A stretch of DNA of 64,000 bases from an uncultured Kordia sp. Its GTDB lineage: Bacteria; Bacteroidota; Bacteroidia; Flavobacteriales; Flavobacteriaceae. Position numbers and translations under genes: made by a program. Of the stretch, positions 25,833-36,564 are shown one piece after another. The notes under the pieces were generated by a model. It did no database searches. It was not told the origin of the DNA and saw nothing but the letters and a program-made list of their open reading frames with translations. Numbering within the stretch: position 1 is the stretch's first letter; every line of letters begins with the position of its first letter. Where the stretch lies: contig NZ_CANLEA010000002.1 in the NCBI RefSeq assembly GCF_947489565.1, positions 1 to 64,000 on the forward strand. Direction: 5' to 3'.

Positions 25833-27881
25833 ATGAGTCAAAATAAACAACGATATACCATTACTGCAGCTTTACCGTATACCAACGGACCTATTCATAT
25901 TGGCCACTTGGCTGGTGTGTATGTACCTGCTGATATTTATGCACGCTACTTACGATTAACAGGCAATGATGTTGCTTTTATGTGCGGAAGTGACGAACAT
26001 GGTGTTGCCATTCCGATGCGTGCAAAGAAAGAAGGTGTATCGCCGCAAGATATTATTGATAAATATCACGGAATCATTAAACAATCGTTTGAAGATTTTG
26101 GAATTTCGTTTGATAATTATTCTAGGACTTCTGCGGAAATTCATCATGAAACTGCGTCTGATTTCTTTAAGAAATTATATGAAGATGGAGAGTTTGTCGA
26201 AGAAGTAACCGAGCAATTGTATGATGCGGAAGCCAATCAGTTTTTAGCAGATCGTTTTGTGGTAGGAACCTGTCCAAAATGTAATCATGAAGAAGCCTAT
26301 GGCGATCAATGTGAAAACTGCGGTAGTTCATTAAGCGGAACTGAATTGATCAATCCGAAATCGGCAATTACAGGAAATACACCGACATTAAAACAAACAA
26401 AACACTGGTTTTTACCTTTAGATAAATACAGCGATTTCTTAAACGAATGGATTGTAGAAGGACACAAAAAAGATTGGAAACCTAATGTCCACGGACAAGT
26501 AAAATCGTGGGTTGATGATGGTTTGCGTCCACGTGCGGTAACGCGTGATTTAGATTGGGGAATTCCTGTTCCTGTTGAAGGTGCCGAAGGAAAAGTATTG
26601 TATGTTTGGTTTGATGCGCCTATTGGATACATTTCGGCGACCAAAGAATGGGCTGAACGCGAAGGAAAAGATTGGGAACCATATTGGAAAGATGAAAACA
26701 CCAAGTTGGTTCACTTTATCGGAAAAGATAATATTGTATTTCACTGTATCATTTTCCCATCAATGTTAAAAGCACATGGTGATTATATTTTGCCAGACAA
26801 TGTTCCAGCAAATGAATTCTTGAATTTAGAAGGAAATAAATTATCTACTTCTAAAAATTGGGCCGTTTGGTTGCATGAATATCTAGAAGATTTTCCTGGA
26901 AAAGAAGATGTATTGCGTTATGCATTGACCGCGAATGCTCCTGAGACTAAAGACAACGATTTTACTTGGAAAGACTTCCAAACACGCAACAATAGCGAAT
27001 TGGTTGCCATTTTAGGAAACTTTATCAATCGTGTAATTGTATTGACACATAAATATTACGATGGAAGTGTTCCAGAATATACAGGAAGCTATACAGAATT
27101 AGAACAAGTAAAGCATTTTCCAGCAGTCATTGCAAGTTCTATTGAGCGCTACCGTTTTCGTGAAGCAAGTCAAGAACTAATGAACTTGGCACGTTTAGGA
27201 AATCAATTTTTACAAGCCAATGAACCTTGGAAAAAGATCAAAGAAGATCCTGAAGCTGTAAAAGGAATTATGTATGTAGCATTGCAAATTGCTGCTGCGA
27301 TAGCGGTATTATCAGAACCATTTTTACCATTCACATCAAAAAAACTAAAGAATATTTTAGCACTTGATACTGATTTAGGTTGGAATGATATTCCGACAAA
27401 AGATGTTCTAATTGCCACAGGACATCAAATCAATCCTGCCGAATTATTATTTGCAAAGATAGATGACAAAGAAATTCAAGCGCAATTGGACAAGCTAGAA
27501 GCAACTAAAAAAGCAAATGAAGCTGCCAATAAAGAAGTAGTTCCACAAAAAGAAACGGCTACTTTTGACGATTTTACAAAGTTAGATTTACGCGTAGGAA
27601 CTATTATTGAAGCAGAAAAAGTTCGCAAAACAAAAAAGCTTTTAAAGCTTATTGTTGATACAGGCTTGGACAAACGCACCATTGTTTCAGGAATTGCAGA
27701 AAGTTTTACACCAGAAGAAATCATTGGCAAAAAAGTAACAGTTTTAGCCAACTTAGCACCAAGAGTCATTGCCAAAGTAGAAAGTCAAGGAATGATTTTA
27801 ATGACCGAAACGCCAGAAGGTAAATTGGTCTTTGTCAATCCAGATGAAGATAATGTGAAAAACGGAGAAACTATAAACTAA
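25833..27881 (+). CDS. metG: Methionine-tRNA ligase
   Basis: 682 residues from the ATG at 25833. The TTG five codons earlier is less likely. It is a class I aminoacyl-tRNA synthetase with the HIGH motif in PIHIGHLAG, a zinc-binding insertion with CPKCN and CENCG, and the KMSKS equivalent in [12 protein letters not shown]. The C-terminal domain (from about residue 575: [18 protein letters not shown]) is the EMAP-II-like tRNA-binding dimerisation domain. An essential cytosolic enzyme; it is the long form typical of Bacteroidota. Confidence 0.97.
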   Translation: MSQNKQRYTITAALPYTNGPIHIGHLAGVYVPADIYARYLRLTGNDVAFMCGSDEHGVAIPMRAKKEGVSPQDIIDKYHGIIKQSFEDFGISFDNYSRTSAEIHHETASDFFKKLYEDGEFVEEVTEQLYDAEANQFLADRFVVGTCPKCNHEEAYGDQCENCGSSLSGTELINPKSAITGNTPTLKQTKHWFLPLDKYSDFLNEWIVEGHKKDWKPNVHGQVKSWVDDGLRPRAVTRDLDWGIPVPVEGAEGKVLYVWFDAPIGYISATKEWAEREGKDWEPYWKDENTKLVHFIGKDNIVFHCIIFPSMLKAHGDYILPDNVPANEFLNLEGNKLSTSKNWAVWLHEYLEDFPGKEDVLRYALTANAPETKDNDFTWKDFQTRNNSELVAILGNFINRVIVLTHKYYDGSVPEYTGSYTELEQVKHFPAVIASSIERYRFREASQELMNLARLGNQFLQANEPWKKIKEDPEAVKGIMYVALQIAAAIAVLSEPFLPFTSKKLKNILALDTDLGWNDIPTKDVLIATGHQINPAELLFAKIDDKEIQAQLDKLEATKKANEAANKEVVPQKETATFDDFTKLDLRVGTIIEAEKVRKTKKLLKLIVDTGLDKRTIVSGIAESFTPEEIIGKKVTVLANLAPRVIAKVESQGMILMTETPEGKLVFVNPDEDNVKNGETIN

Positions 27882-27903
27882 GCATTTTTACAATATATAA
27901 ACG

Positions 27904-28830
27904 ATGAGTGAATTTGATTTTTCAGCAAAAGAATGGGCGAAAAACTATTTTTTGCGATTAGAAAAAGTGATTAAAAATTTAGAAAGTAGTCCATTAGTTG
28001 ATAAAATTATTTTCACTCAATACAAAGGACTTTCCGATAGTGAAATAGATGCTGTTGAAGCAGATATTGCACTTGAACTTTCTGAGGAAGGAGACGTAAG
28101 TTTTAAGTTTACAGAGTATATCCGAGAGTTTTACAAAATCAGTAATGGACTAAATATTATCTGGCATTCCAATATAATATCGTCTGAAATTGAAGTAAAA
28201 ACAATCACCAACGCATCTGTTGATCAATTCATTGCTGCCGATTATGATTTTGATGGATTTGAAGGAAATTTGTGTCTCTTGCCTTTAAGTCACATCTTAA
28301 GTCCATACAAAGTAAATGTCATGGGCGATCTTGATTACACAGGATACGCTGAAGATTTGAAAGAAAATAACGGTGGAATGCTGGTTTTCCTAGACTATTA
28401 CAATACGTATTATGATACTTGTATGGTGTTGTCTGAAGAAAATAGCAATCCGTATCTTGCCTTTGGAGAAGATCACAGTGCTGCTTATACGGATAAGGTA
28501 CATTGCGACTTTGTGACTTATTTAGAACATCAATTATATACTTTATTTGCTGTAGAAGCTAAAAGTTGCGGTTTAACCTTGCCAACAAGCGACAGAACGT
28601 ACGCTATGCGAGATATGTTAGCGGAAATCAAAGAACCTTCTGCAACACAATATGAAGCGTATGTCAACTTTTTAAATGCAGATCCTTTGGCACTAGAAAC
28701 CGTATTGAAATATCACTATGAAGATGACGAATTAGGCTATATTGATATTGAAAAAATAAAATCAAAAAGTGCAGAAGAACAAAAAATAATTGAAGGGTTT
28801 ATCGGTATCGAAATTGATGAACTGGAATAA
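27904..28830 (+). CDS. SMI1/KNR4-family protein
   Basis: A 308-residue soluble, acidic protein. Residues about 35-175 fit the SMI1/KNR4 (SUKH) fold: GLSDSEIDAVEADI, IREFYKISNGLNI, LLPLSHILSPY and LVFLDYYN. In bacteria this superfamily includes many immunity proteins of polymorphic toxins as well as housekeeping members. No toxin gene is adjacent; metG is 22 bases upstream and a GNAT gene 26 bases downstream on the same strand. The function is therefore open. Confidence 0.75.
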   Translation: MSEFDFSAKEWAKNYFLRLEKVIKNLESSPLVDKIIFTQYKGLSDSEIDAVEADIALELSEEGDVSFKFTEYIREFYKISNGLNIIWHSNIISSEIEVKTITNASVDQFIAADYDFDGFEGNLCLLPLSHILSPYKVNVMGDLDYTGYAEDLKENNGGMLVFLDYYNTYYDTCMVLSEENSNPYLAFGEDHSAAYTDKVHCDFVTYLEHQLYTLFAVEAKSCGLTLPTSDRTYAMRDMLAEIKEPSATQYEAYVNFLNADPLALETVLKYHYEDDELGYIDIEKIKSKSAEEQKIIEGFIGIEIDELE

Positions 28831-28856
28831 AAACATACTTCACAAATTCAAAAAAA

Positions 28857-29378
28857 ATGATTGACAATAATTTTCCTGAAATACAAACAGAACGATTGCT
28901 ACTCAAAAGATTAGGAAACGCTGACTGGGAAATAATTTCTTTCTTGCGTTCCGATAAAACTGTCAATGAATTTGTAAAAAGACCAAGTGCAGAAACCAAA
29001 GAAAAAGCATTGGCTTTTATTGAAAAAATAAACAACGGAATTGACAATCAGCTGTTGTACTATTGGAAAATAACTGAAAAAGATGCTTCTGAAATGATTG
29101 GTAGTATTTGTTTATGGAACTTTTCTGAAGATAAGAAAACTGCCGAAGTCGGATACGATTTACATCCAAAACATCAAGGAAAAGGAATCATGAACGAAAC
29201 ACTGAAAGGTATCATCGAATTTGGATTCCAAAAATTGAACTTAGACTTGATTGAAGCTTACACACATCGTCAAAATGAAAGCTCAAAAAAACTTCTCAAA
29301 AAAAATGGATTTACTTTAATTGAAGGTAAAATAGACCCAGACAATGCAGACAATAGTGTTTATGAATTAAAAAAGTAA
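28857..29378 (+). CDS. GNAT acetyltransferase, RimJ/RimL type
   Basis: 173 residues with the RimJ/RimL layout: IQTERLLLKRLGNADWEII at the N-terminus, MIGSICLWNFSEDKKTAEVGYDLHP, the acetyl-CoA loop HQGKGIMNETL, and EAYTHRQNESSKKLLKKNGF. It would acetylate an N-terminal amine or a small molecule with acetyl-CoA in the cytosol. The acceptor cannot be predicted. It follows the SMI1/KNR4 gene closely and may share its transcript. Confidence 0.88.
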   Translation: MIDNNFPEIQTERLLLKRLGNADWEIISFLRSDKTVNEFVKRPSAETKEKALAFIEKINNGIDNQLLYYWKITEKDASEMIGSICLWNFSEDKKTAEVGYDLHPKHQGKGIMNETLKGIIEFGFQKLNLDLIEAYTHRQNESSKKLLKKNGFTLIEGKIDPDNADNSVYELKK

Positions 29379-29482
29379 ATACTCATCAATATTCCTTTAG
29401 TTAGAATAAATTAAAATTATCATACGTGTAAGTAAAACTCACATCTTATGCGTATTTTTACATATCTCAAAAAAGACTCGTT

Positions 29483-29998
29483 ATGTTATCAAAACAAATG
29501 GAAAATGCGTTAAATGCGCAAATCAAAATAGAAGCAGAATCTTCACAAATATATTTAGCCATGGCAAGCTTTGCAGAAACGCAAGGTTTTGAAGGCGTAG
29601 CATCATTTATGTATATGCATTCTGATGAAGAACGTCAACACATGCTGAAATTTGTTAGATATGTAAACGAACGCGGAGGACATGCTGTCGTTTCAGAATT
29701 ATCGAAACCACCATTAGAATATGGTTCGCTAAAAGAAATGTTTCAACAACTGTTTGATCATGAAGTAAAAGTTTCAAAAAGCATCAACGATTTAGTACAT
29801 ATCAGTTTGCAAGAACAAGATTACGCTACACACAACTTCCTACAATGGTATGTTGCAGAACAAATTGAAGAAGAAGCGTTGGCACGTACTATCTTAGATA
29901 AAATCAACTTGATTGGTGACGATAAAGGTGGATTGTACTTATTTGACAGAGATGTACAAGCAATTACCGTACAACCGTCTACTGGTCCAGCAGTATAA
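29483..29998 (+). CDS. ftnA: Bacterial non-haem ferritin
   Basis: A 171-residue four-helix-bundle iron-storage protein. Ferroxidase-centre residues are visible: the Glu of LNAQIKIEAESSQIYLAM, the Glu/His pair of HSDEERQHMLKF, and the later acidic residues in WYVAEQIEEEA. Length and pattern match FtnA of 24-subunit cages that oxidise and store iron in the cytosol. It starts at the ATG at 29483 and is followed by a hairpin terminator, so it is probably monocistronic. Confidence 0.95.
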   Translation: MLSKQMENALNAQIKIEAESSQIYLAMASFAETQGFEGVASFMYMHSDEERQHMLKFVRYVNERGGHAVVSELSKPPLEYGSLKEMFQQLFDHEVKVSKSINDLVHISLQEQDYATHNFLQWYVAEQIEEEALARTILDKINLIGDDKGGLYLFDRDVQAITVQPSTGPAV

Positions 29999-30021
29999 AA
30001 CACCTATTTTATAATATAATA

Positions 30022-30056
30022 AGAGCGATTGGAAAGTTTTTCAATCGCTTTTTTTG
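30022..30056 (+). terminator. Terminator of the ferritin gene
   Basis: AGCGATTG (30024-30031) pairs with CAATCGCT (30042-30049), with extra partial pairing inside, followed by a T run. Confidence 0.85.
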
Positions 30057-30087
30057 TTTTTCATATTTCCAAGAACACACTTAGAAA

Positions 30088-30163
30088 CGTCATAGCGAAC
30101 GTAGTGAAGCTATCTTTTACTATAGAAACAAATTGCCACGTCGCCAACTCCTCGCAATGACGT
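30088..30163. repeat. REPIN/MITE-like inverted repeat
   Basis: The ends CGTCATAGCGA (30088-30098) and TCGCAATGACG (30152-30162) are inverted repeats with one mismatch. The right part (30125-30163) matches 5587-5625 at 34 of 39 positions, so this is a dispersed element. It fills the otherwise gene-free stretch 29999-30367. Confidence 0.75.
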
Positions 30164-30367
30164 ATTAAAAACTCCAAAAACAGTCAGTTTACTAGTAAAA
30201 GAATATCCTTTCATGTTAATTACATCTTAAACTTAAAAATGATTGTTGACGTTGACTAAGAAAACCGTAGTTTTAAAAATAACTAAAAAGAAAATAGACT
30301 TAGTTATCCTAGAAATAACAGGAATTCCTGTTATGTACATGTTAAGCATGACTAACATCAGATTGAA

Positions 30368-31378
30368 ATGAAATTTACGCTACACTTATTATCTCTCCTT
30401 TTTATAAACTTAGTATTCAGCCAAGAAATTGATCTAAAATTATCTATTAAAATCGAATCTGATGAAAAAATAGAATCAGTCGATTTTAGAAACTTCAGAG
30501 GAAGCATACTTCATAATTTCAATAAAAGTACCTCTCTTGTCTTTCAAAATGATTTAATTGAAGAGTATTTTTTTGACATTAAGACTAAAGATACTTTATT
30601 CAGAGAAAGAGTTTGGCTTGACCGAGGTAACATTGACATCAACATATCTCTAAAATCAAAATCCTTAAAAATTGACGTCATTGGTTCTGAAATTTTTAAT
30701 AAAACAGTTAATTATAAAACTGGATATCAAAATTTAACTGAGACTAATGCAACAGATGAAGAAGTCACCAAGTTTCTATTTAAAGAATTAGATAAAAATA
30801 TTGACAATCCATTTTCTTATTTTATTGGATTAAATATCTTGTTTAAAAATCAAAGTAAAAGAGAAGTTCTTTCTCAACTTAAGGATATAATCAATTTACA
30901 ACCTGAAAGTCTGAAAAGCCATTATACTGCTGGATTATTAATAAAAACTTTAAAATCTAAACTAAATAGTGGCAATATCAATTTATCTAATTTTACGTTT
31001 TTTGACCTAGAAAATAAAGAAAATAGAATCTTAATTGATAATAATGAATATCTACTTCTCGATTTTTGGCATACAGCTTGTCCGCCATGTTTAAAAGATC
31101 ATATAGAAATTAAAAGTTTAATTACTGATTTCAAGAACAAAAAAACAAAAATTGTAAGTTTATCGAGCGACCAAGAAAATAGGATTGAAACTTGGAAAAA
31201 ATATCTAAAATCAAAAAATCTTCCTTGGACAAACTATATAGAGAAAAAAACTAATAGTCTAACTGACAATTTAGAAATTCGAATATTTCCAACTTATATA
31301 CTGCTAGACAAAAACAGAGATATTGTTATTTACACAAATTCATTATCCGAAATAAAAACCAAACTCGAAATAAAATAA
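30368..31378 (+). CDS. Exported thioredoxin-like (TlpA-type) protein
   Basis: 336 residues with a signal peptide (MKFTLHLLSLLFINLVFSQ). A beta-rich N-terminal domain and a helical middle precede a thioredoxin domain from about residue 205, with redox motif CPPC in FWHTACPPCLKDH and cis-Pro in RIFPTYILLD. It resembles the protein at 14671 in layout. It is probably a periplasmic thiol-disulfide oxidoreductase. Its base composition is more AT-rich than the surrounding genes, which hints at a different history. Confidence 0.85.
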   Translation: MKFTLHLLSLLFINLVFSQEIDLKLSIKIESDEKIESVDFRNFRGSILHNFNKSTSLVFQNDLIEEYFFDIKTKDTLFRERVWLDRGNIDINISLKSKSLKIDVIGSEIFNKTVNYKTGYQNLTETNATDEEVTKFLFKELDKNIDNPFSYFIGLNILFKNQSKREVLSQLKDIINLQPESLKSHYTAGLLIKTLKSKLNSGNINLSNFTFFDLENKENRILIDNNEYLLLDFWHTACPPCLKDHIEIKSLITDFKNKKTKIVSLSSDQENRIETWKKYLKSKNLPWTNYIEKKTNSLTDNLEIRIFPTYILLDKNRDIVIYTNSLSEIKTKLEIK

Positions 31379-31449
31379 TAACTGTGTCTAACAATGGTTA
31401 TTACTAAAACTCGCAACTAGTAATAGTCACAACTTTTAGCTACAATTAG

Positions 31450-31626
31450 ATGATCGATTTCAAAAATATAAAAGAACACAAGATAGAAAGACCAAACGTT
31501 TGCACGTGTCTTGGATCGCCAGAGAATTTCGACTCATTATCTAATGAGTTTAAAGATCAAATTATATTCTTGAATAAGGAAGCTGCTAATTTTCTTTATA
31601 AGTATTTTAAAGCATCAAAATTCTAA
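31450..31626 (+). CDS. Possible 58-aa protein or gene remnant
   Basis: An ATG-initiated frame (MIDFKNIKEHKIERPNVCTC...) with protein-like composition ends at TAA 31624-31626. It contains CTC and aromatic residues near the end (FLYKYF). It is unrelated in view to its neighbours and could be a remnant of a larger gene. The gap 31379-31675 otherwise holds only a short gcgaagcc / tctaaaaatct repeat also seen at 187-240. Confidence 0.3.
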   Translation: MIDFKNIKEHKIERPNVCTCLGSPENFDSLSNEFKDQIIFLNKEAANFLYKYFKASKF

Positions 31627-31675
31627 GAGGCGAAGCCAATTCTAACATTCTAAAAGCAAAGCGCGTCTAAAAATC

Positions 31676-33220
31676 TCATCGCAACAACAACTTCGCTTTC
31701 TCATGAATAATCTCAGCAACAGGTTTGTTTTCAATCTTACTTTCCAGCCACGACAAAATATCTAAATACAAAAAGGCTCTGCGTTCGTACGGATCGTCTT
31801 CAAAAGGTTTCAATTTGGCATGTAAGGCTTCAAAAGCTTTCTTAATTTGATGCGGATAAATATTGCCTAAACCTCGTAAAAACTTAATCACTTCTTTCTG
31901 AACCTCATGCAAATCGTCCATTTTCAACAAATACTTATATGTACTCTTTAACTGTGTTTCCAAATGGTAATCCAATCCTAATTCATAATGCGCTACCAAA
32001 TTCAAGATTCGTGAAAAACACAACAAATCTTCTCGTACTTTCAAGGATTTATTTCGAATGATTTTCTGCAAATATTCAATACAATTTTTATTATCGCCTG
32101 CACCAAAATACAAGGACGCTATCTTATAATAAAAAATCATAACGTGATGTTCGTCAATTCTATTTTCAAAAGTTTTTATACGTTCGTTGACTTCCGCTAC
32201 CAAATGCAATCCATCACTAAACGTTCCTGTCAAAAAGTGATAATTCAGCTTGTTCATATACACATACAAAAAACTCAATACTTTGGTATTATCGTTCTGC
32301 GGAATAATATTGTGTTCTATATCATGCTCTAATTGAAGCAATACTTCTTTAAATTTCACTTCATGTTTAATGTAAAACAACGATTCCAACAAATAGTGAT
32401 TCCCTTTTAAATAAAACACCGGATGAATTTCTTTCATTTTTGGTGCTTGATTGAACAACTCTACCCATTTATAAGAAAACTTATAACTCGACAGAAAATC
32501 TTGTGTCAAAAAACTATACCACAAATGCGCTTTGTACAACCATAACTTCTCTCGAAATCCAAGTTGTTCAAGGTTTATTTTTGGCAATCGATCGTGAAAA
32601 TAGGTGGTAACTTCCTCATAATCTTTTTCATCCTTTACATAACCCACTTTTAACAACAAACCGTACAATTCTAATGATAAATTGGACAGTTTACTTGTCA
32701 ATGCATTTTGAATGCTCAATTCTTTTGCTTCTGCAGAAAGTTCATCGGCTCTGCTCGACATGCTTCGCGTAATATATTGTGTTTCTATCACTTTCTCTAG
32801 CTCCACAATTTCGTACGCAACATTTTTCTCCTCATGTTCCAACGCCAATATTTTGGCTTTATCCAATAATTTTAAGCTTTGTGTATACAAACCTTTATTA
32901 TACAAAATAGTGGCATAATCTAGCTGTTCTCTAATGGTAATTCGGATATTATGTTGTGCAGGATTTAAGCGCAAACTTCTTAAAATTTGCTTGTATAAAT
33001 TGGCTTTTAAGTTTGACAATTGTTGCTTGGTGACAATCTTCTTTTTTAAAATGGCTTGTTCGTCATACGTTTGACTTTTCTCTAAGAACGTAAACAAGGC
33101 TAAAAATTTAGAATTCACATTGCCTTCAAATCGTCCTACATACAACTTAAATTGTCGTTTTTCAGATTTTGATAACGATTTGATTAATACAAATAAAGAT
33201 TCCTTTTGTGAGTTTGGCAT
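31676..33220 (-). CDS. Conserved hypothetical helical-repeat protein
   Basis: A 514-residue all-helical cytosolic protein with no signal peptide or membrane segment. The N-terminus (LFVLIKSLSKSEKRQFKLYV) and the many paired helices with YNKGLYTQSLKLLDKAK and YFGAGDNKNCIEYLQKI patterns suggest degenerate TPR repeats. I recognise it as the kind of protein found in many Flavobacteriia but with no assigned role. It is divergent from leuA, with about 160 bases between. Confidence 0.75.
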   Translation of the reverse strand: MPNSQKESLFVLIKSLSKSEKRQFKLYVGRFEGNVNSKFLALFTFLEKSQTYDEQAILKKKIVTKQQLSNLKANLYKQILRSLRLNPAQHNIRITIREQLDYATILYNKGLYTQSLKLLDKAKILALEHEEKNVAYEIVELEKVIETQYITRSMSSRADELSAEAKELSIQNALTSKLSNLSLELYGLLLKVGYVKDEKDYEEVTTYFHDRLPKINLEQLGFREKLWLYKAHLWYSFLTQDFLSSYKFSYKWVELFNQAPKMKEIHPVFYLKGNHYLLESLFYIKHEVKFKEVLLQLEHDIEHNIIPQNDNTKVLSFLYVYMNKLNYHFLTGTFSDGLHLVAEVNERIKTFENRIDEHHVMIFYYKIASLYFGAGDNKNCIEYLQKIIRNKSLKVREDLLCFSRILNLVAHYELGLDYHLETQLKSTYKYLLKMDDLHEVQKEVIKFLRGLGNIYPHQIKKAFEALHAKLKPFEDDPYERRAFLYLDILSWLESKIENKPVAEIIHEKAKLLLR

Positions 33221-33378
33221 TGTAAAAAACTATTCTATAAATAATTTACTATCAGTTATTTACCCTAAAAATAAATGCAATTAGCACTGTAAAACAGAAT
33301 GCTTTATCATTCCTTTTGGGAAATACAAAGTATACATTCGTATGAATAAAAAGAAATAAACACTCAAATTTTTAATTT

Positions 33379-34551
33379 ATGAGTTCAAATCGAGTCTATA
33401 TTTTTGATACTACCTTAAGAGATGGTGAGCAAGTTCCAGGTTGTAAACTCAACACGGAAGAAAAGCTAATGATCGCTTCCAAATTAGACATCTTAGGAGT
33501 GGACGTAATTGAAGCAGGATTTCCTGTATCAAGTCCAGGTGATTTCCAATCGGTAGCAGCCATTGCAAAACTAGTAAAAAATGCTACAGTCTGTGGACTA
33601 ACCAGAGCTGTGCAAAACGATATCAAAGTAGCGGCAGAAGCCTTAACGTATGCAAAACGTCCGCGAATCCATACAGGAATCGGAACTTCTGAATCGCACA
33701 TGAAACATAAATTTAAAGCAACTCCAGAACAAATTATTGAACGTGCAGTTGCAGCAGTAAAATACGCAAAATCTTTTGTAGAAGATGTTGAATTTTATGC
33801 AGAAGATGCAGGAAGAAGCGACAATGAGTTCTTGGCCAGAGTTTGTGAAGCTGTCATTAAAGCTGGCGCAACTGTACTAAATATTCCAGATACCACTGGC
33901 TATTGTTTGCCAGAAGAGTACGGACAAAAAATAAAATACTTAAAAGAAAATGTAACTGGAATCGACAAAGCGATTCTTTCCTGTCATTGCCATAACGATT
34001 TAGGATTGGCTACAGCAAATTCTATTGCAGGAGTCATCAATGGTGCGCGACAAATAGAATGTACCATCAATGGAATTGGGGAACGTGCAGGAAATACTTC
34101 CTTAGAAGAAGTAACGATGATTTTAAAACAACATCCATACTTAGGCTTAAATACGAATATCAATTCAAAAATGTTGACTGAAATGAGTCAATTGGTTTCT
34201 GATACCATGGGAATGCCTGTACAACCTAACAAAGCTATTGTAGGAACAAATGCGTTTGCACACAGTTCAGGAATTCACCAAGATGGTGTCATTAAAAATA
34301 GGGAAACCTACGAAATCATGGATCCAAAAGATGTTGGTGCCGCTACTTCTTCAATCGTATTGACGGCAAGAAGCGGACGTGCAGCATTGGCATACAGAGC
34401 TAAGAATGTTGGATACAATCTTACAAAACGCGAATTGGATACCGTATATAGCGACTTTTTAAACTTTGCAGATAAGCACAAAGAAGTTACCGACACAGAC
34501 ATTCATCAAATCATAAAAATGAGTACTATTGACAAACGCATGTATGCATAA
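33379..34551 (+). CDS. leuA: 2-isopropylmalate synthase, short form
   Basis: 390 residues catalysing condensation of acetyl-CoA and 2-oxoisovalerate, the committing step of leucine synthesis. HMGL-like signatures are [29 protein letters not shown] (metal-binding His pair) and [10 protein letters not shown]. The C-terminal part ends near residue 390, so the usual leucine-binding regulatory domain (about 120 residues in long LeuA) is absent. The isolated position at the head of leuC, leuD and leuB supports LeuA over a homocitrate synthase. Confidence 0.92.
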   Translation: MSSNRVYIFDTTLRDGEQVPGCKLNTEEKLMIASKLDILGVDVIEAGFPVSSPGDFQSVAAIAKLVKNATVCGLTRAVQNDIKVAAEALTYAKRPRIHTGIGTSESHMKHKFKATPEQIIERAVAAVKYAKSFVEDVEFYAEDAGRSDNEFLARVCEAVIKAGATVLNIPDTTGYCLPEEYGQKIKYLKENVTGIDKAILSCHCHNDLGLATANSIAGVINGARQIECTINGIGERAGNTSLEEVTMILKQHPYLGLNTNINSKMLTEMSQLVSDTMGMPVQPNKAIVGTNAFAHSSGIHQDGVIKNRETYEIMDPKDVGAATSSIVLTARSGRAALAYRAKNVGYNLTKRELDTVYSDFLNFADKHKEVTDTDIHQIIKMSTIDKRMYA

Positions 34552-34575
34552 GTCAAAGAAAACTTTATAGCTGAT

Positions 34576-35967
34576 ATGAAAAAGACATTATTTGATAAAG
34601 TATGGGACATACATGTTGTTGACAGCATTCCTAATGGTCCACAAATTTTATATATAGACAAGCATTTAATTCACGAAGTAACGAGTCCGCAAGCATTCAA
34701 CGAATTAAAAAGGCGAAACATTCCGGTTTTTAGACCAAAACAAATTGTAGCCACTGCCGATCATAATACACCAACAGTAGATCAGCATTTGCCAGTAAGA
34801 GATGAATTGTCGCGAAACCAATTACAACAACTTCAAAAAAACTGCGACGAACACAATATTGAACTCTATGCACTAGGACATCAATACAATGGTATTGTAC
34901 ATGTAATGGCGCCTGAATTGGGCATCACGCAACCTGGAATGACGCTAGTTTGTGGTGACAGTCATACTTCAACGCATGGTGCTTTTGGCGCTATTGCATT
35001 TGGTATTGGAACCAGTCAAGTAGCACAAGTATTCGCAAGTCAATCCGTATTATTAACGAAGCCTAAAAAGATGCGTATTACCGTGAACGGAAGTTTGCAA
35101 AACAATGTGCTTCCAAAAGATGTCATCTTGTATATCATTTCACAATTAGGAACCGATAGCGGAACAGAGCATTTTATAGAATTTGCAGGCGAAGTGTTTG
35201 AAAACATGTCTATGGAAGGAAGAATGACCGTTTGCAATATGAGTATTGAAATGGGCGCTCGTGGTGGAATGATTGCTCCAGACGAAACTACTTTTGAATA
35301 CATAAAAGGAAGGAAATTTGCACCACAAGGTGACGATTTTGACAAAAAAGTGGCATACTGGAAAACATTACAAACAGAAGCAGACGCAACTTTTGACAAG
35401 GAATATTTTTTCCATGCATCAGATATTACACCAATGATTACGTTTGGAACAAATCCGGGTATGGGAATTCAGTTGACTGAAAACATTCCAACGGATAACG
35501 ATGCCAACCTAGAAAAATCATTGCAGTACATGAACTTTGAAAAAGGAGCTTCTTTACTAGGACAACAAGTAAACTATGTTTTCATAGGAAGCTGCACCAA
35601 TTCACGTATTGAAGATTTTAGAGTTGCTGCCAACTATGTAAAAGGAAAACAAAAAGCACCAAATATCAATGCTTGGTTAGTGCCAGGCTCACAATTGGTC
35701 GTAAAACAAATACAAGAAGAAGGTTTGGATAAAATCTTTGAAAATGCAGGTTTCAAACTACGTCAGCCAGGTTGTTCGGCGTGTTTGGCCATGAATGATG
35801 ATAAAATTCCTGATGGCGAATACTGTGTTTCTACTTCCAACAGAAACTTCGAAGGACGCCAAGGACAAGGTTCACGCACACTATTAGCAAGTCCGTTAGT
35901 AGCCGCAGCAACTGCCATTGCAGGAAAAATTGTAGATGTTAACGTTCCAATTTTAGAAGAAGTTTAG
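34576..35967 (+). CDS. leuC: 3-isopropylmalate dehydratase large subunit
   Basis: A 463-residue aconitase-family subunit that, with LeuD, isomerises 2- to 3-isopropylmalate using a [4Fe-4S] cluster. The cluster Cys are in [11 protein letters not shown] and in [25 protein letters not shown] and DGHTP-like TADHNTPT are further family motifs. It lies 24 bases downstream of leuA and two bases before leuD, clearly one operon. Confidence 0.97.
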   Translation: MKKTLFDKVWDIHVVDSIPNGPQILYIDKHLIHEVTSPQAFNELKRRNIPVFRPKQIVATADHNTPTVDQHLPVRDELSRNQLQQLQKNCDEHNIELYALGHQYNGIVHVMAPELGITQPGMTLVCGDSHTSTHGAFGAIAFGIGTSQVAQVFASQSVLLTKPKKMRITVNGSLQNNVLPKDVILYIISQLGTDSGTEHFIEFAGEVFENMSMEGRMTVCNMSIEMGARGGMIAPDETTFEYIKGRKFAPQGDDFDKKVAYWKTLQTEADATFDKEYFFHASDITPMITFGTNPGMGIQLTENIPTDNDANLEKSLQYMNFEKGASLLGQQVNYVFIGSCTNSRIEDFRVAANYVKGKQKAPNINAWLVPGSQLVVKQIQEEGLDKIFENAGFKLRQPGCSACLAMNDDKIPDGEYCVSTSNRNFEGRQGQGSRTLLASPLVAAATAIAGKIVDVNVPILEEV

Positions 35968-35969
35968 TT

Positions 35970-36554
35970 ATGAGTACATTCAACACATTTACTTCTACGG
36001 CGTATCCATTACCTGTAGAAAATATAGATACCGATCAAATCATTCCTGCACGTTTTTTAAAAGCGACTAGCAGAGCAGGATTTGGCGAAAATTTATTTAG
36101 AGATTGGCGTTATCAAAAAGATGGAAGCGTCAACACTGATTTTGTCTTAAATCACGAACAATATTCGGGTTCTATCTTAGTAGCTGGACATAATTTTGGT
36201 TGCGGATCGAGTCGTGAACACGCTGCTTGGGCATTAAAAGACTTTGGTTTTAACGTGATTGTTTCTAGTTTTTATGCAGATATTTTTAAAGGAAATGCAT
36301 TGAACAATCATGTATTGCCAATTCAAGTAACTCCAGAATTTTTAGCAAAGCTTTTACAAGCAATTCAAGAAAACCCAAACACTCAAATTGAAGTAAATTT
36401 AGAAGCACAAACCATTGCTTTTGAAAGTGAAAAAGCTTCATTTGACATCAATCCATACAAAAAAATGTGCTTACAAAAAGGATATGACGATATTGACTTT
36501 TTAGTCAATAACTTATCAAAAATTGAAGCATTTGAACAACAACATATATACTAA
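35970..36554 (+). CDS. leuD: 3-isopropylmalate dehydratase small subunit
   Basis: The 194-residue partner of LeuC that contributes the swivel domain. Typical motifs are [14 protein letters not shown] near the N-terminus and [15 protein letters not shown] in the middle, which bind the substrate carboxylate. It starts two bases after the leuC stop and ends 10 bases before leuB. Length is normal for bacterial LeuD. Confidence 0.97.
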   Translation: MSTFNTFTSTAYPLPVENIDTDQIIPARFLKATSRAGFGENLFRDWRYQKDGSVNTDFVLNHEQYSGSILVAGHNFGCGSSREHAAWALKDFGFNVIVSSFYADIFKGNALNNHVLPIQVTPEFLAKLLQAIQENPNTQIEVNLEAQTIAFESEKASFDINPYKKMCLQKGYDDIDFLVNNLSKIEAFEQQHIY

Positions 36555-36564
36555 ATAATTAGTT

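Noticed and set aside
30088-30163. Possible structured small RNA in the gap after ferritin
   Set aside because: The inverted ends and second copy at 5587 fit a dispersed repeat better; no promoter was seen.
33396-33701. Long antisense frames inside leuA, leuB, serA, mfd and metG
   Set aside because: They mirror the codon structure of well-identified genes and lack any recognisable domain.
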